From JBFHRE01 sp041591895 (GTDB lineage: Bacteria; Actinomycetota; Acidimicrobiia; Spongiisociales; ZC4RG35), in contig JBFHRE010000001.1 of the NCBI GenBank assembly GCA_041591895.1, positions 8,160 to 72,159 of the forward strand: a DNA stretch of 64,000 nt, in the 5' to 3' direction. The notes beneath the pieces are model-generated. The model worked only from the letters and a program-made list of their open reading frames with translations. It was not told the DNA's origin and did not search any database. Of this stretch, positions 23,846 to 31,213 are shown piece after piece; position 1 is the first letter of the stretch; every line of letters begins with the position of its first letter. The position numbers were made by a program, and so were the translations under genes.

Positions 23846-26800
23846 CCTGCTGATGGCGAGGCCGAACGCCAGCCCGTCGATCTCGTAGGCGGCCACCAGG
23901 TCGTCGGGCACGAACTCCTCCGCCAGCACCTCCGCCGAGATGGTGTCGGCGTGCCGTTCGATCACCCGAGAGAGCGCGGACTCGGTGGTCGACCAGCGCA
24001 CGCGGATCCGATCGCTCACAGCGAGGTCGGCATCCTTGCGGAGGTTCTGGATCACCGAGACGATCTCGCGGGCCCGGCCCTCGTCGACGAGGTCGTCGGT
24101 GAGAGTCGTGTCGAGAGCAACTCCGATGTCACCCGCCGTCTCCACGACGGTTCCCTCCCGAGCGCTGCGTGAGACGATCACATCGTCGATCGTCAGCGGC
24201 TCTCCGGCGACTTCGAGCGTCGCCCCGTCGAGCAACCGCTCCAGCTCCTCGTTCCCGAGGTCTTCGACTGCCGCGGCCACCACCTTCATTCGCGGACCGA
24301 GTCTCGGCCCGAGCTTGCGGAAGTCGCATTTGGCCGACAGATCGACCAGGGCGGACTCATCGGCCTGGGTGATCACGTGACGGACGTTCAGCTCGTCTGC
24401 GATGAGCTGTTGATGGCTCATCACGACAGCAGGCACCGTCGGGTCGTGGCTCAGGACGACGGCTCGCTCGAGCGGTTGCCGGACCTTGAGGTTGTGGCGT
24501 TTTCTCAGAGAGTGTCCGAGCTGGACGACCGTTCTGACCGTGTCGATCGCCGCCTCGAGGTCTCGGTCTATGAGGGACTCGTCGGCGGCGGGGAAGTCGC
24601 AGTGATGGACGCTCTTCGGAGCGGCCGGATCATGGGCGGCCACGAGATCCTGGTACAGGCGTTCGGTGATGAACGGCAGGACCGGTGCGAGGACCTTCGC
24701 AAACGTCGTCAGAACCTCGTAGAGGGTGGCAAAGGCCGACATCTTGTCGGCGTCGTCGCTGCCCCGGGCGCTCCAGAAGCGTCGGCGTGACCGCCGCACG
24801 TACCAGTTGGTGAGGTCGTCGATGAATGACAGTGTCGGGGGTACGACGTCGTAGAGGTAGTACCCCTCCATCCGACTGTTGATCTCTTCGATCAACGACT
24901 GGAGGACCGAGAGGATCCAGCGATCGAGTTCGGGGCGATCACCGGGCGCCGGGGCACTCCGGATGTCGTCGAGGGTGATCGAATCGGCCTCGGCGTAGGT
25001 GGTGAAGAAGCTGTAGGTGTTCCAGAGGGGGAGAAGCACAGACCGAACGACGTGGCGGACGCCCTCCTCCGAGAATCGAAGTGGCTCGGCGCGGAGCACC
25101 GGTGAATTGATGAGGAACGCCCGCAGCGCGTCGGCGCCATGGGAGTCGAACACCTCGGCCGGATCGGGATAGTTGCGCAGCGACTTGGACATCTTTCGGC
25201 CGTCTTCGGCCAGCACCAGGCCGTTCACGACACAGTTGCGGAACGCCGGCTCGTCGAAGAGGGCTGCCGAGAGCACATGCAGCGTGTAGAACCATCCCCG
25301 GGTCTGGTCGAGTCCTTCTGCGATGAACTGGGCCGGAAACGAGCTCTCGAACCGGTCCTTGTTGTCGAACGGGTAATGGATCTGGGCGTAGGGCATCGAG
25401 CCCGACTCGAACCAGCAGTCGAGGACCTCGGGAGTGCGGCGCATGGTCCCGTCACAGGAGACGCATGGCCATGTCACCGGATCGACCACGTGTTTGTGGA
25501 GGTCGTCCACCCGGGCTCCGGAGCGCTGTTCGAGTTCGTCGAGCGACCCGATGCAGACCGTTTCGTCGCATGCGTCACATATCCATACCGGGATGCAGGA
25601 TCCCCAGTAGCGGTTGCGGCTGATGGCCCAGTCGCGGGCATCTGCGAGCCAGTTCCCGAATCGCTTGTCGCCGACGTACTCGGGCACCCAATGGATCTGC
25701 TGGTTCAACTCGACCATCCGATCCCGGAAGGATTCGACGTTGACGAACCAGGTCGGGATCGCCTTGTACATCAGCGGCGTTCCGGTCCGGTAACAGAACG
25801 GATAGGGGTGACGGATGCGTTCGTTGCGGACGATGAGGCCCTTCTCCGTCAGCAACTCGAGGAGGATCTTGTCGGCCGCCTTGATGTTCAACCCGGCGAC
25901 CTCGGGTACCGCGTCGGTGAAGTTGCCTCCAAGGTCGACGGGATCCACCAGCACATCGAGGCCGGCGGCCTGAAGGGCGATGAAGTCGGCCTCGCCATAG
26001 GCCGGCGCCATGTGGACGAGTCCGGTTCCTTCTTCGGTGGTCACGTCGTCGGAGTCGATCACCCGGAAGGCTCCTCGGTCCCGCTCGCCGCCGAAGTAGT
26101 CGAACGGCGGCACATACGACGTGCCGAGGAGATCGCGGCCGACGGCTCGTTCGATGACTCTGGATTCGTCGATCCCGTAGGCTCCGAGTCGGGAGACCGC
26201 CAGCCAGTGCCGTTCCGAGCCGACCACGACGGCCGCGTACTCGATCTCCGAGCCGACGGCCACGGCCAGGTTCCCGGGCAGGGTCCAGGGAGTGGTCGTC
26301 CAGATGAGCAGGTGGTCACCCGCCCGGGTCGGGCCGCTTCCATCCACCACTTCCAGCTTCACGGTGATCGCCGGGTCGTCGACGTCCTTGTAGCCACCGA
26401 GGTTGACCTCGAAGTTCGACAGCGGCGTGGTTGCACCCCATGAGTACGGAAGCACCTTGAAGTCGCGGTAGATGAGCCCCTTGTCCCACAGGCGCTTGAA
26501 GACCCACCACACCGACTCCATGAAGTCGGGGTCCATGGTCTTGTAGTCGTTGTCCATGTCGACCCAGCGGCCGACGCGGCGCACCATCGTCGCCCACTCC
26601 TCGGCGGTGTTCTCGACCAGGGCCCGGCAAGCCTCGTTGAAGCGGCCGATCCCAAAGTCGGCGATTTGTTGCGGGCCCGAGATCCCGAGTTCCTTCTCGA
26701 CTTCCATCTCGACCGGAAGGCCGTGTGTGTCCCAGCCGAATCGTCGCTCTACCCGGTATCCCCGCATGGTCCAGTAGCGAGGGACCACGTCCTTGATGAC

Positions 26801-26992
26801 GCCGGCAAGGATGTGGCCGTAGTGGGGGCTCCCGTTGGCGAATGGTGGTCCGTCGTAGAACACGTACTCGTTGTCGGCGGAGCGCATTCGAACCGACTCT
26901 GCGAAGGCATCCATCGAGTCCCAGAGGTCCAGCACCTCGAGTTCGAGGGCCGGGAGATCGACCTTCGGATCGACGCGGCGGAAATCGGACAA
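23840..26992 (-). CDS. ileS: isoleucyl-tRNA synthetase (type 2)
   Basis: IleRS, 1050 residues, charges tRNA-Ile. The HIGH-type motif is HYGH (57-60) and KMSKS is at 600-604. The sequence around SRNRYWGSCIPVW, the cysteine pair VSCDGTMRR and PAQFIAEGLDQTRGWFYTL follow the eukaryote-like type 2 IleRS, which in other species is intrinsically less sensitive to mupirocin. The start is TTG at 26992 with GGAG six bases upstream, giving the expected N-terminus DFRRVDPKVDLPALE; the open frame continues to 27208 but would overlap the divergent DUF167 gene and has no family resemblance. Confidence 0.95.
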   Translation of the reverse strand: MSDFRRVDPKVDLPALELEVLDLWDSMDAFAESVRMRSADNEYVFYDGPPFANGSPHYGHILAGVIKDVVPRYWTMRGYRVERRFGWDTHGLPVEMEVEKELGISGPQQIADFGIGRFNEACRALVENTAEEWATMVRRVGRWVDMDNDYKTMDPDFMESVWWVFKRLWDKGLIYRDFKVLPYSWGATTPLSNFEVNLGGYKDVDDPAITVKLEVVDGSGPTRAGDHLLIWTTTPWTLPGNLAVAVGSEIEYAAVVVGSERHWLAVSRLGAYGIDESRVIERAVGRDLLGTSYVPPFDYFGGERDRGAFRVIDSDDVTTEEGTGLVHMAPAYGEADFIALQAAGLDVLVDPVDLGGNFTDAVPEVAGLNIKAADKILLELLTEKGLIVRNERIRHPYPFCYRTGTPLMYKAIPTWFVNVESFRDRMVELNQQIHWVPEYVGDKRFGNWLADARDWAISRNRYWGSCIPVWICDACDETVCIGSLDELEQRSGARVDDLHKHVVDPVTWPCVSCDGTMRRTPEVLDCWFESGSMPYAQIHYPFDNKDRFESSFPAQFIAEGLDQTRGWFYTLHVLSAALFDEPAFRNCVVNGLVLAEDGRKMSKSLRNYPDPAEVFDSHGADALRAFLINSPVLRAEPLRFSEEGVRHVVRSVLLPLWNTYSFFTTYAEADSITLDDIRSAPAPGDRPELDRWILSVLQSLIEEINSRMEGYYLYDVVPPTLSFIDDLTNWYVRRSRRRFWSARGSDDADKMSAFATLYEVLTTFAKVLAPVLPFITERLYQDLVAAHDPAAPKSVHHCDFPAADESLIDRDLEAAIDTVRTVVQLGHSLRKRHNLKVRQPLERAVVLSHDPTVPAVVMSHQQLIADELNVRHVITQADESALVDLSAKCDFRKLGPRLGPRMKVVAAAVEDLGNEELERLLDGATLEVAGEPLTIDDVIVSRSAREGTVVETAGDIGVALDTTLTDDLVDEGRAREIVSVIQNLRKDADLAVSDRIRVRWSTTESALSRVIERHADTISAEVLAEEFVPDDLVAAYEIDGLAFGLAISRV

Positions 26993-27037
26993 GAGCAGCT
27001 CCAAACTGGACGGCGGGGAATGGTAACGAGCTCCCCG

Positions 27038-27067
27038 TTGGGGGCCGGATTGTATTTCGTGCACAAT
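27038..27067 (+). promoter_or_regulatory. candidate promoter of the DUF167 gene (leaderless type)
   Basis: TTGGGG (27038-27043) and CACAAT (27062-27067) are 18 bases apart, and the ATG at 27074 follows six bases later, so transcription would begin at or next to the start codon. Confidence 0.4.
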
Positions 27068-27073
27068 CGACCG

Positions 27074-27358
27074 ATGCCGACATGGCTCAGCGACGAAGAA
27101 GGTGCGGTGCTGCTCACACTGTGGGTAGTCCCAGGAGCATCGCGAACCGAGATCGCCGGTGCCCATGGGAGGGCATTGAAAGTCCGGGTCGCGGCGGCGC
27201 CGGAGCATGGGCGAGCCAATCGGGCCCTGATCGCGTTCTTGGAAGAACGGTTGAGGCCCGCACGTGTCGAACTGTCGTCCGGCCTATCGGTGCGGTCGAA
27301 GATGGCCACCGTAACGGGAATGGAATCGGGCGAAGTCGAGCGTCGGCTGTCCATGTAG
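27074..27358 (+). CDS. DUF167 (YggU) family protein
   Basis: A 94-residue DUF167 protein of unknown function. Family landmarks are LWVVPGASRTEIAGAHG, LKVRVAAAPEHGRANRALI and a conserved C-terminal SVRSKMATVTG. The family often lies near yggT/divIVA genes, as here. The ATG at 27074 gives the right length; the same frame stays open far upstream on the strand opposite ileS but that part is not coding. Divergent from ileS with about 80 bases between them. Confidence 0.85.
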   Translation: MPTWLSDEEGAVLLTLWVVPGASRTEIAGAHGRALKVRVAAAPEHGRANRALIAFLEERLRPARVELSSGLSVRSKMATVTGMESGEVERRLSM

Positions 27359-27404
27359 ACGCAGTGGGCTGTTATCGTGCGGCGCCGCCTGAAGGGAGGG
27401 CGAG

Positions 27405-27776
27405 ATGGCCAGGTTGTTGGCAAAGACAACGCTCAACAAGTTCAAGACCCAGCTCGACGAGGAGCGCCAGCGCCTCACAGAACTCATCGCCGAACACGAG
27501 CAGGAGCGGGAAGAGGCGCGTCAGTCCGAGACGTCGGCCGATCGCAGCCCCGATCCGGGGAGTGCCGACGCAGGGTCGATGAAGTTCGAGTACGAGAAAG
27601 AGCTGTCGATCGAGAAAAACCTCCAAGACCTGCTCCACAAGGTGGAGCACGCGCTCGTTCGGGTGGAGCAGGGCACCTACGGGGTTTGCGAGAGCTGCGG
27701 AGACGCAATCCCGGTGGCGAGGCTGGAGGTCCTGCCTTACGCCACGTTCTGCGTCTCGTGCGCCCAGAAGAACTGA
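27405..27776 (+). CDS. DksA/TraR-type zinc-finger protein
   Basis: A 123-residue protein with a long N-terminal coiled coil (about 10-95) and a C-terminal four-cysteine zinc finger (CESCGDAIP, then CVSCAQK). The acidic DxxDxA tip motif of true DksA is not evident. Actinobacterial homologues between ileS and lspA are annotated as TraR/DksA or RNA polymerase-associated; direct polymerase binding here is inference. A GGGAGGG ribosome binding site precedes the ATG. lspA begins 14 bases after the stop. Confidence 0.85.
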   Translation: MARLLAKTTLNKFKTQLDEERQRLTELIAEHEQEREEARQSETSADRSPDPGSADAGSMKFEYEKELSIEKNLQDLLHKVEHALVRVEQGTYGVCESCGDAIPVARLEVLPYATFCVSCAQKN

Positions 27777-27790
27777 GCCCGCCGGCCGCG

Positions 27791-28279
27791 ATGCCCCCAT
27801 GGGGCGGGAGAGCGGGAGTCGCTCTGGCCGTCGTCGTGGCGACGGTCGGCGTCGTTCTCGACCTCGTGACGAAGCGGTTGTCGGCGATCCATTTCGTCGA
27901 CCGGCCCATCGAGATCATCCCGGGCGTTCTCACGTTCACGTACGGCGAGAACCCCGGAGCCGCATTCTCGATGTTCCAGGACGGGGGTACCCTGTTGGGC
28001 GTGGCCGCGCTCGTGGCTGTTGGCGTGATTCTCTGGTCTGTGCGCCAGCCACGACCGACGCTCGAGGTGGTAGGACTCGGATTGATCATGGGTGGGGCAG
28101 TCGGAAACCTCGTGGATCGGATCGCCCGCGGCGAGGGTCTGCTCGACGGCCACGTGATCGATTGGATCCAATTCCCCAACTTCCCGGTGTTCAACCTGGC
28201 CGACTCTGGAATCACTGTCGGTGTCGTACTGATGATCATCGCCGCCTGGCAGGCCTCGAGACAGGCAGAACGAGGGTGA
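27791..28279 (+). CDS. lspA: lipoprotein signal peptidase LspA
   Basis: Signal peptidase II, 162 residues, cleaves prolipoprotein signal peptides in the membrane. Four helices are visible. The two catalytic aspartates are in GGAVGNLVDRI and FNLADSGI, and the NPGAAFS motif is present. The ATG at 27791 is 14 bases after the DksA-like gene; the stop overlaps the GTG of rluD. Confidence 0.95.
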   Translation: MPPWGGRAGVALAVVVATVGVVLDLVTKRLSAIHFVDRPIEIIPGVLTFTYGENPGAAFSMFQDGGTLLGVAALVAVGVILWSVRQPRPTLEVVGLGLIMGGAVGNLVDRIARGEGLLDGHVIDWIQFPNFPVFNLADSGITVGVVLMIIAAWQASRQAERG

Positions 28280-29172
28280 AAACCGCCACCGTGCCCTCCG
28301 ATCTCGACGGCGAACGCGCCGATCGCGTGCTTTCCGTGTTGGCGGGCGTCAGCCGCGCCGCAGCCCGCTCCATGGTCGTCGGCGGTCACGTCAGCGCCGA
28401 CGGACTGGTTGTGGCGCCGAAGACCAAATTGAAGGAAGGGGCGCTGCTCGTGTACCCGGAGCCGGAGGCGGAGGCTGCCCTCCAGCCCGAGCCGGTCGAT
28501 TTCGGTGTTGCCTACGAGGACGAATGGCTGATTGTGGTCGACAAACCGCCAGGCCTGGTTGTCCACCCGGGAGCCGGCCGCAGGAGCGGCACCCTCGCCT
28601 CCGGTCTTCTCCACGCCTACCCCGACCTCGAAGGTGTCGGGGACTCCGGGCGGTGGGGAATCGTCCACCGGCTGGATCGGGACACGTCTGGCCTCATGAT
28701 CGTGGCTCGAACGCCGGAGGTGCACACGAGCCTGACTCGGGCTCTCGCTCGCCGCCGGATCGAGCGTCTCTATTGGGCGCTCGTCATCGGGGTGATCGAC
28801 ATGAAGAACGGGACGATCGATGCGCCGATCGGGACCGACCCGGTCGACCGCCGCAAACGCAAGGTCACGGTCGGCGGACGTCCGGCTCGAACCCACTATC
28901 GGGTGGTCGAGCGTTTCGATGATGTGACCCTCCTCCAGGTTCGGCTCGAGACAGGGCGCACCCACCAGATCAGAGTTCACCTGGCGGCGATCGAACATCC
29001 AGTGCTCGGCGACCCCTGGTACGGCCGCCCGTGGCGGGTGGAGGCACCCCGTGTGTTTCTCCATGCCGGAACGCTCCGATTCGACCATCCGGTCACCGGT
29101 GACCCGCTGGAGGTGAACTCGCCTCTTGCGGGAGATCTCCAGGGGGTCCTCGATTCGCTCCAGGGCAACTGA
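28276..29172 (+). CDS. rluD: RluD-family 23S rRNA pseudouridine synthase
   Basis: A 298-residue RluA/RluD-type pseudouridine synthase. Residues 1-70 are an S4-like RNA-binding domain (LSVLAGVSRAAARSMVVGG). The catalytic motif HRLDRDTSGLMIVA (Asp in RLDRDTSG) is near 135 and LETGRTHQIRVHLA near 225. In other actinobacteria this enzyme follows lspA as here. The exact rRNA target (positions 1911/1915/1917 for RluD) is inferred by family. GTG start overlaps the lspA stop. Convergent with pfkA, six bases away. Confidence 0.92.
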   Translation: MKTATVPSDLDGERADRVLSVLAGVSRAAARSMVVGGHVSADGLVVAPKTKLKEGALLVYPEPEAEAALQPEPVDFGVAYEDEWLIVVDKPPGLVVHPGAGRRSGTLASGLLHAYPDLEGVGDSGRWGIVHRLDRDTSGLMIVARTPEVHTSLTRALARRRIERLYWALVIGVIDMKNGTIDAPIGTDPVDRRKRKVTVGGRPARTHYRVVERFDDVTLLQVRLETGRTHQIRVHLAAIEHPVLGDPWYGRPWRVEAPRVFLHAGTLRFDHPVTGDPLEVNSPLAGDLQGVLDSLQGN

Positions 29173-29178
29173 CAGCGC

Positions 29179-30204
29179 CTAGGAGCCGGCGAAGAACCAG
29201 GTGGCGTCCTCGTATAGGGCAGGGTCGAGCGTGCGGGGCGTGGCACAAGCCGCAGCCAAATCGACTTCGACGATCTCGGAGCCGCGCAGGGCGACCATGA
29301 CCCCGGATGCGCCGTTCATCGCCGACTCGGCGGCCCGCACGCCCATTCGGGTGGCGAGCACTCGGTCGAAAGCAGTGGGGGTGCCGCCCCGCTGGAGATG
29401 CCCGAGCACCGTGACCCGCGTCTCGTAGCCCGTAAGTCGCTCCAGTTCGGCACCCACGAAGATGCCCACCCCTCCGAGGCGCTCGAAGCCAAATGCGTCC
29501 CGCCCCTGCTCAATGGTCGCACCGGTGGGCGACGGTGTCCCTTCGGCCACGACCACGATCGAATACGTGCTGCCTCGCTCATGGCGCCGCCGGATCCGTT
29601 CGGCGACCTCGCCGATGTCGTAGTCCTGCTCCGGGACCAGGATGATCTCCGCCCCTCCTGCCATGCCGGCGGCGGCGGCGATCCACCCTGCCGTGCGCCC
29701 CATCACCTCGACGACCATGATCCGGTTGTGTGCCTCGGCCGTGGTGGTGAGCCGATCGATGGCATCCGTGACGATCTGAACGGCGGTGTCGAACCCGAAT
29801 GTGACGTCGGTGCCCCCGATGTCATTGTCGATGGTCTTGGGAACACCGACCACGCCGAGTCCCTCCTTCCCGAGACGGGCGGCGGTCCGCAACGAACCGT
29901 CGCCGCCGACGACGATCACCGAATCGATATCGGCAGCCTCGATGGTGGGGCGCAGGGAGGCGAGGCCGTCGCCATGGACGTAGGGATCGATGCGTGAGGT
30001 GCCGAGGACCGTCCCGCCGCGCCCGATCAGACCCCGGACGTCGTCGCGGCCGAGCGGCCGCCATTTCCCCTCCAGCAGGCCCTGCCAACCGTTGAGGATC
30101 CCCACGGTCCGCACATCGGCACCGGCGCACCGTCCCACCACCGCCCGAATCACTGCGTTGAGGCCGGGGCAGTCGCCGCCGGCGGTGAGGATGCCGATCG
30201 CCAT
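29179..30204 (-). CDS. pfkA: 6-phosphofructokinase
   Basis: A 341-residue phosphofructokinase of group III, as common in actinobacteria. The N-terminal IGILTAGGDCPGLNAVIR, VVGGDGSLRTAARL and GVPKTIDNDIGGTD motifs are clear. The glycine in GGDGS is the residue associated with ATP use, while the lysine in PKTIDND is the residue found in pyrophosphate enzymes and in many actinobacterial ATP enzymes; ATP is therefore more likely but not certain. ATG 30204 is preferred (TACGTT six bases upstream, leaderless style); GTG at 30210 with GAGGTGA upstream is an alternative. Confidence 0.92.
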   Translation of the reverse strand: MAIGILTAGGDCPGLNAVIRAVVGRCAGADVRTVGILNGWQGLLEGKWRPLGRDDVRGLIGRGGTVLGTSRIDPYVHGDGLASLRPTIEAADIDSVIVVGGDGSLRTAARLGKEGLGVVGVPKTIDNDIGGTDVTFGFDTAVQIVTDAIDRLTTTAEAHNRIMVVEVMGRTAGWIAAAAGMAGGAEIILVPEQDYDIGEVAERIRRRHERGSTYSIVVVAEGTPSPTGATIEQGRDAFGFERLGGVGIFVGAELERLTGYETRVTVLGHLQRGGTPTAFDRVLATRMGVRAAESAMNGASGVMVALRGSEIVEVDLAAACATPRTLDPALYEDATWFFAGS

Positions 30205-30210
30205 CGGCAC

Positions 30211-30216
30211 AACGTA
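30211..30216 (-). promoter_or_regulatory. candidate -10 element of pfkA
   Basis: TACGTT on the minus strand ends six bases before the ATG at 30204, the leaderless arrangement seen repeatedly in this window. No convincing -35 was found. Confidence 0.3.
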
Positions 30217-30259
30217 TCACCTCGGCTACCACCCGAGATGAGTTGGGGTGCGACCGCGG

Positions 30260-30265
30260 TACCCT
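30260..30265 (+). promoter_or_regulatory. candidate -10 element of the rhomboid gene
   Basis: TACCCT ends eight bases before the GTG at 30274. It supports that codon as the start of a leaderless transcript. No convincing -35 was found. Confidence 0.3.
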
Positions 30266-30273
30266 TGGCATTC

Positions 30274-31107
30274 GTGGAAGACCCCGTCATCACTGCTTGC
30301 TACCGGCACGCCGATCGCCCGACCGCACTGTCCTGCTCGGAGTGCGGCCGGTTGATCTGTGGCGAATGCTCTACCCAGGCGTCGGTCGGTCAGCGATGTC
30401 CGGAGTGTCTACGAGAACAAGGCCGCCAGGTGATCATCCACGGTCGCCGGATCCGCCAGCGCCCCGGTTTCGCGGATGCGCCCGTGACCTATTCGCTGAT
30501 CGCGATTGCGGTGGCGCTGTATCTGATGTCGCGAGTGCAGCCGGCTTTGTGGGCCGACATCGCCGACCGCCTTGCGATGTGGAACCTGGGCATCGCCGAG
30601 GGGGAGTGGTGGCGAATGCTCACGGTCGTGTTTCTGCATGGCGGCCTGCTCCATGTGGCGTTCAACTCATTGCTCTTGTACCAACTTGGGCTTCAATTGG
30701 AGCGACAGGTGGGGTCGGTGCGGTATGCCGTCATGTTCTTCGCCACGGCCATCGCCGGTTCGGCGGCCGCCTTCTTCCTCGGTAAACCCGGGGACGTCGG
30801 TGTCGGCATGTCGGGAGCCGTGTTCGGGATCGTCGGGGTGTGGCTGGCCTCCGGATACCGGCACCGAAACACCGCTCAGGGCCGCAGGATCCTCGACCAG
30901 TTGACCGGTTTGGTGCTCCTGAATGCAATCGTCCCGTTCGTGGTTCCCCGGGTCTCATGGCAGGCTCACCTGGGAGGCCTCGCCGGCGGCTTCTTGCTGG
31001 GACAGATGTGGTCGGCGCTCGGTCGGTCCGGGTGGTCCACCGCTGCCGCCCAGCTGGTCAGTGGCGTGCTGGCGGCCGCTCTGCTGGTGGTCGCCACCCA
31101 GCTCTGA
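30274..31107 (+). CDS. rhomboid-family intramembrane serine protease with N-terminal zinc-binding domain
   Basis: A 277-residue rhomboid. Residues 8-50 form a zinc-binding module (CYRHADRPTALSCSECGRL, then CGEC and CPEC), then six or seven membrane helices. The catalytic serine is in GMSGAVFG and the histidine in QAHLGG, with HGGLLHVAFN between helices as in active rhomboids. Substrates are unknown. The start is uncertain: GTG 30274 (TACCCT eight bases upstream) or ATG 30238; neither has a ribosome binding site. Divergent from pfkA. Confidence 0.9.
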   Translation: MEDPVITACYRHADRPTALSCSECGRLICGECSTQASVGQRCPECLREQGRQVIIHGRRIRQRPGFADAPVTYSLIAIAVALYLMSRVQPALWADIADRLAMWNLGIAEGEWWRMLTVVFLHGGLLHVAFNSLLLYQLGLQLERQVGSVRYAVMFFATAIAGSAAAFFLGKPGDVGVGMSGAVFGIVGVWLASGYRHRNTAQGRRILDQLTGLVLLNAIVPFVVPRVSWQAHLGGLAGGFLLGQMWSALGRSGWSTAAAQLVSGVLAAALLVVATQL

Positions 31108-31213
31108 GTCCGGCGCCAGGAGTCGCGGCAAGCTGCTTTTCGCGACCAGGTTCCCCCTTGCCGCGGATGCTATGTTCGGGTGTTCCATAATGACATCGTT
31201 GTAAGTCCGTCCG

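Noticed and set aside
26993..27208. Longer N-terminus for ileS
   Set aside because: The frame is open but the extra residues do not look like IleRS, would overlap the DUF167 gene and promoter, and TTG 26992 has a well-placed GGAG.
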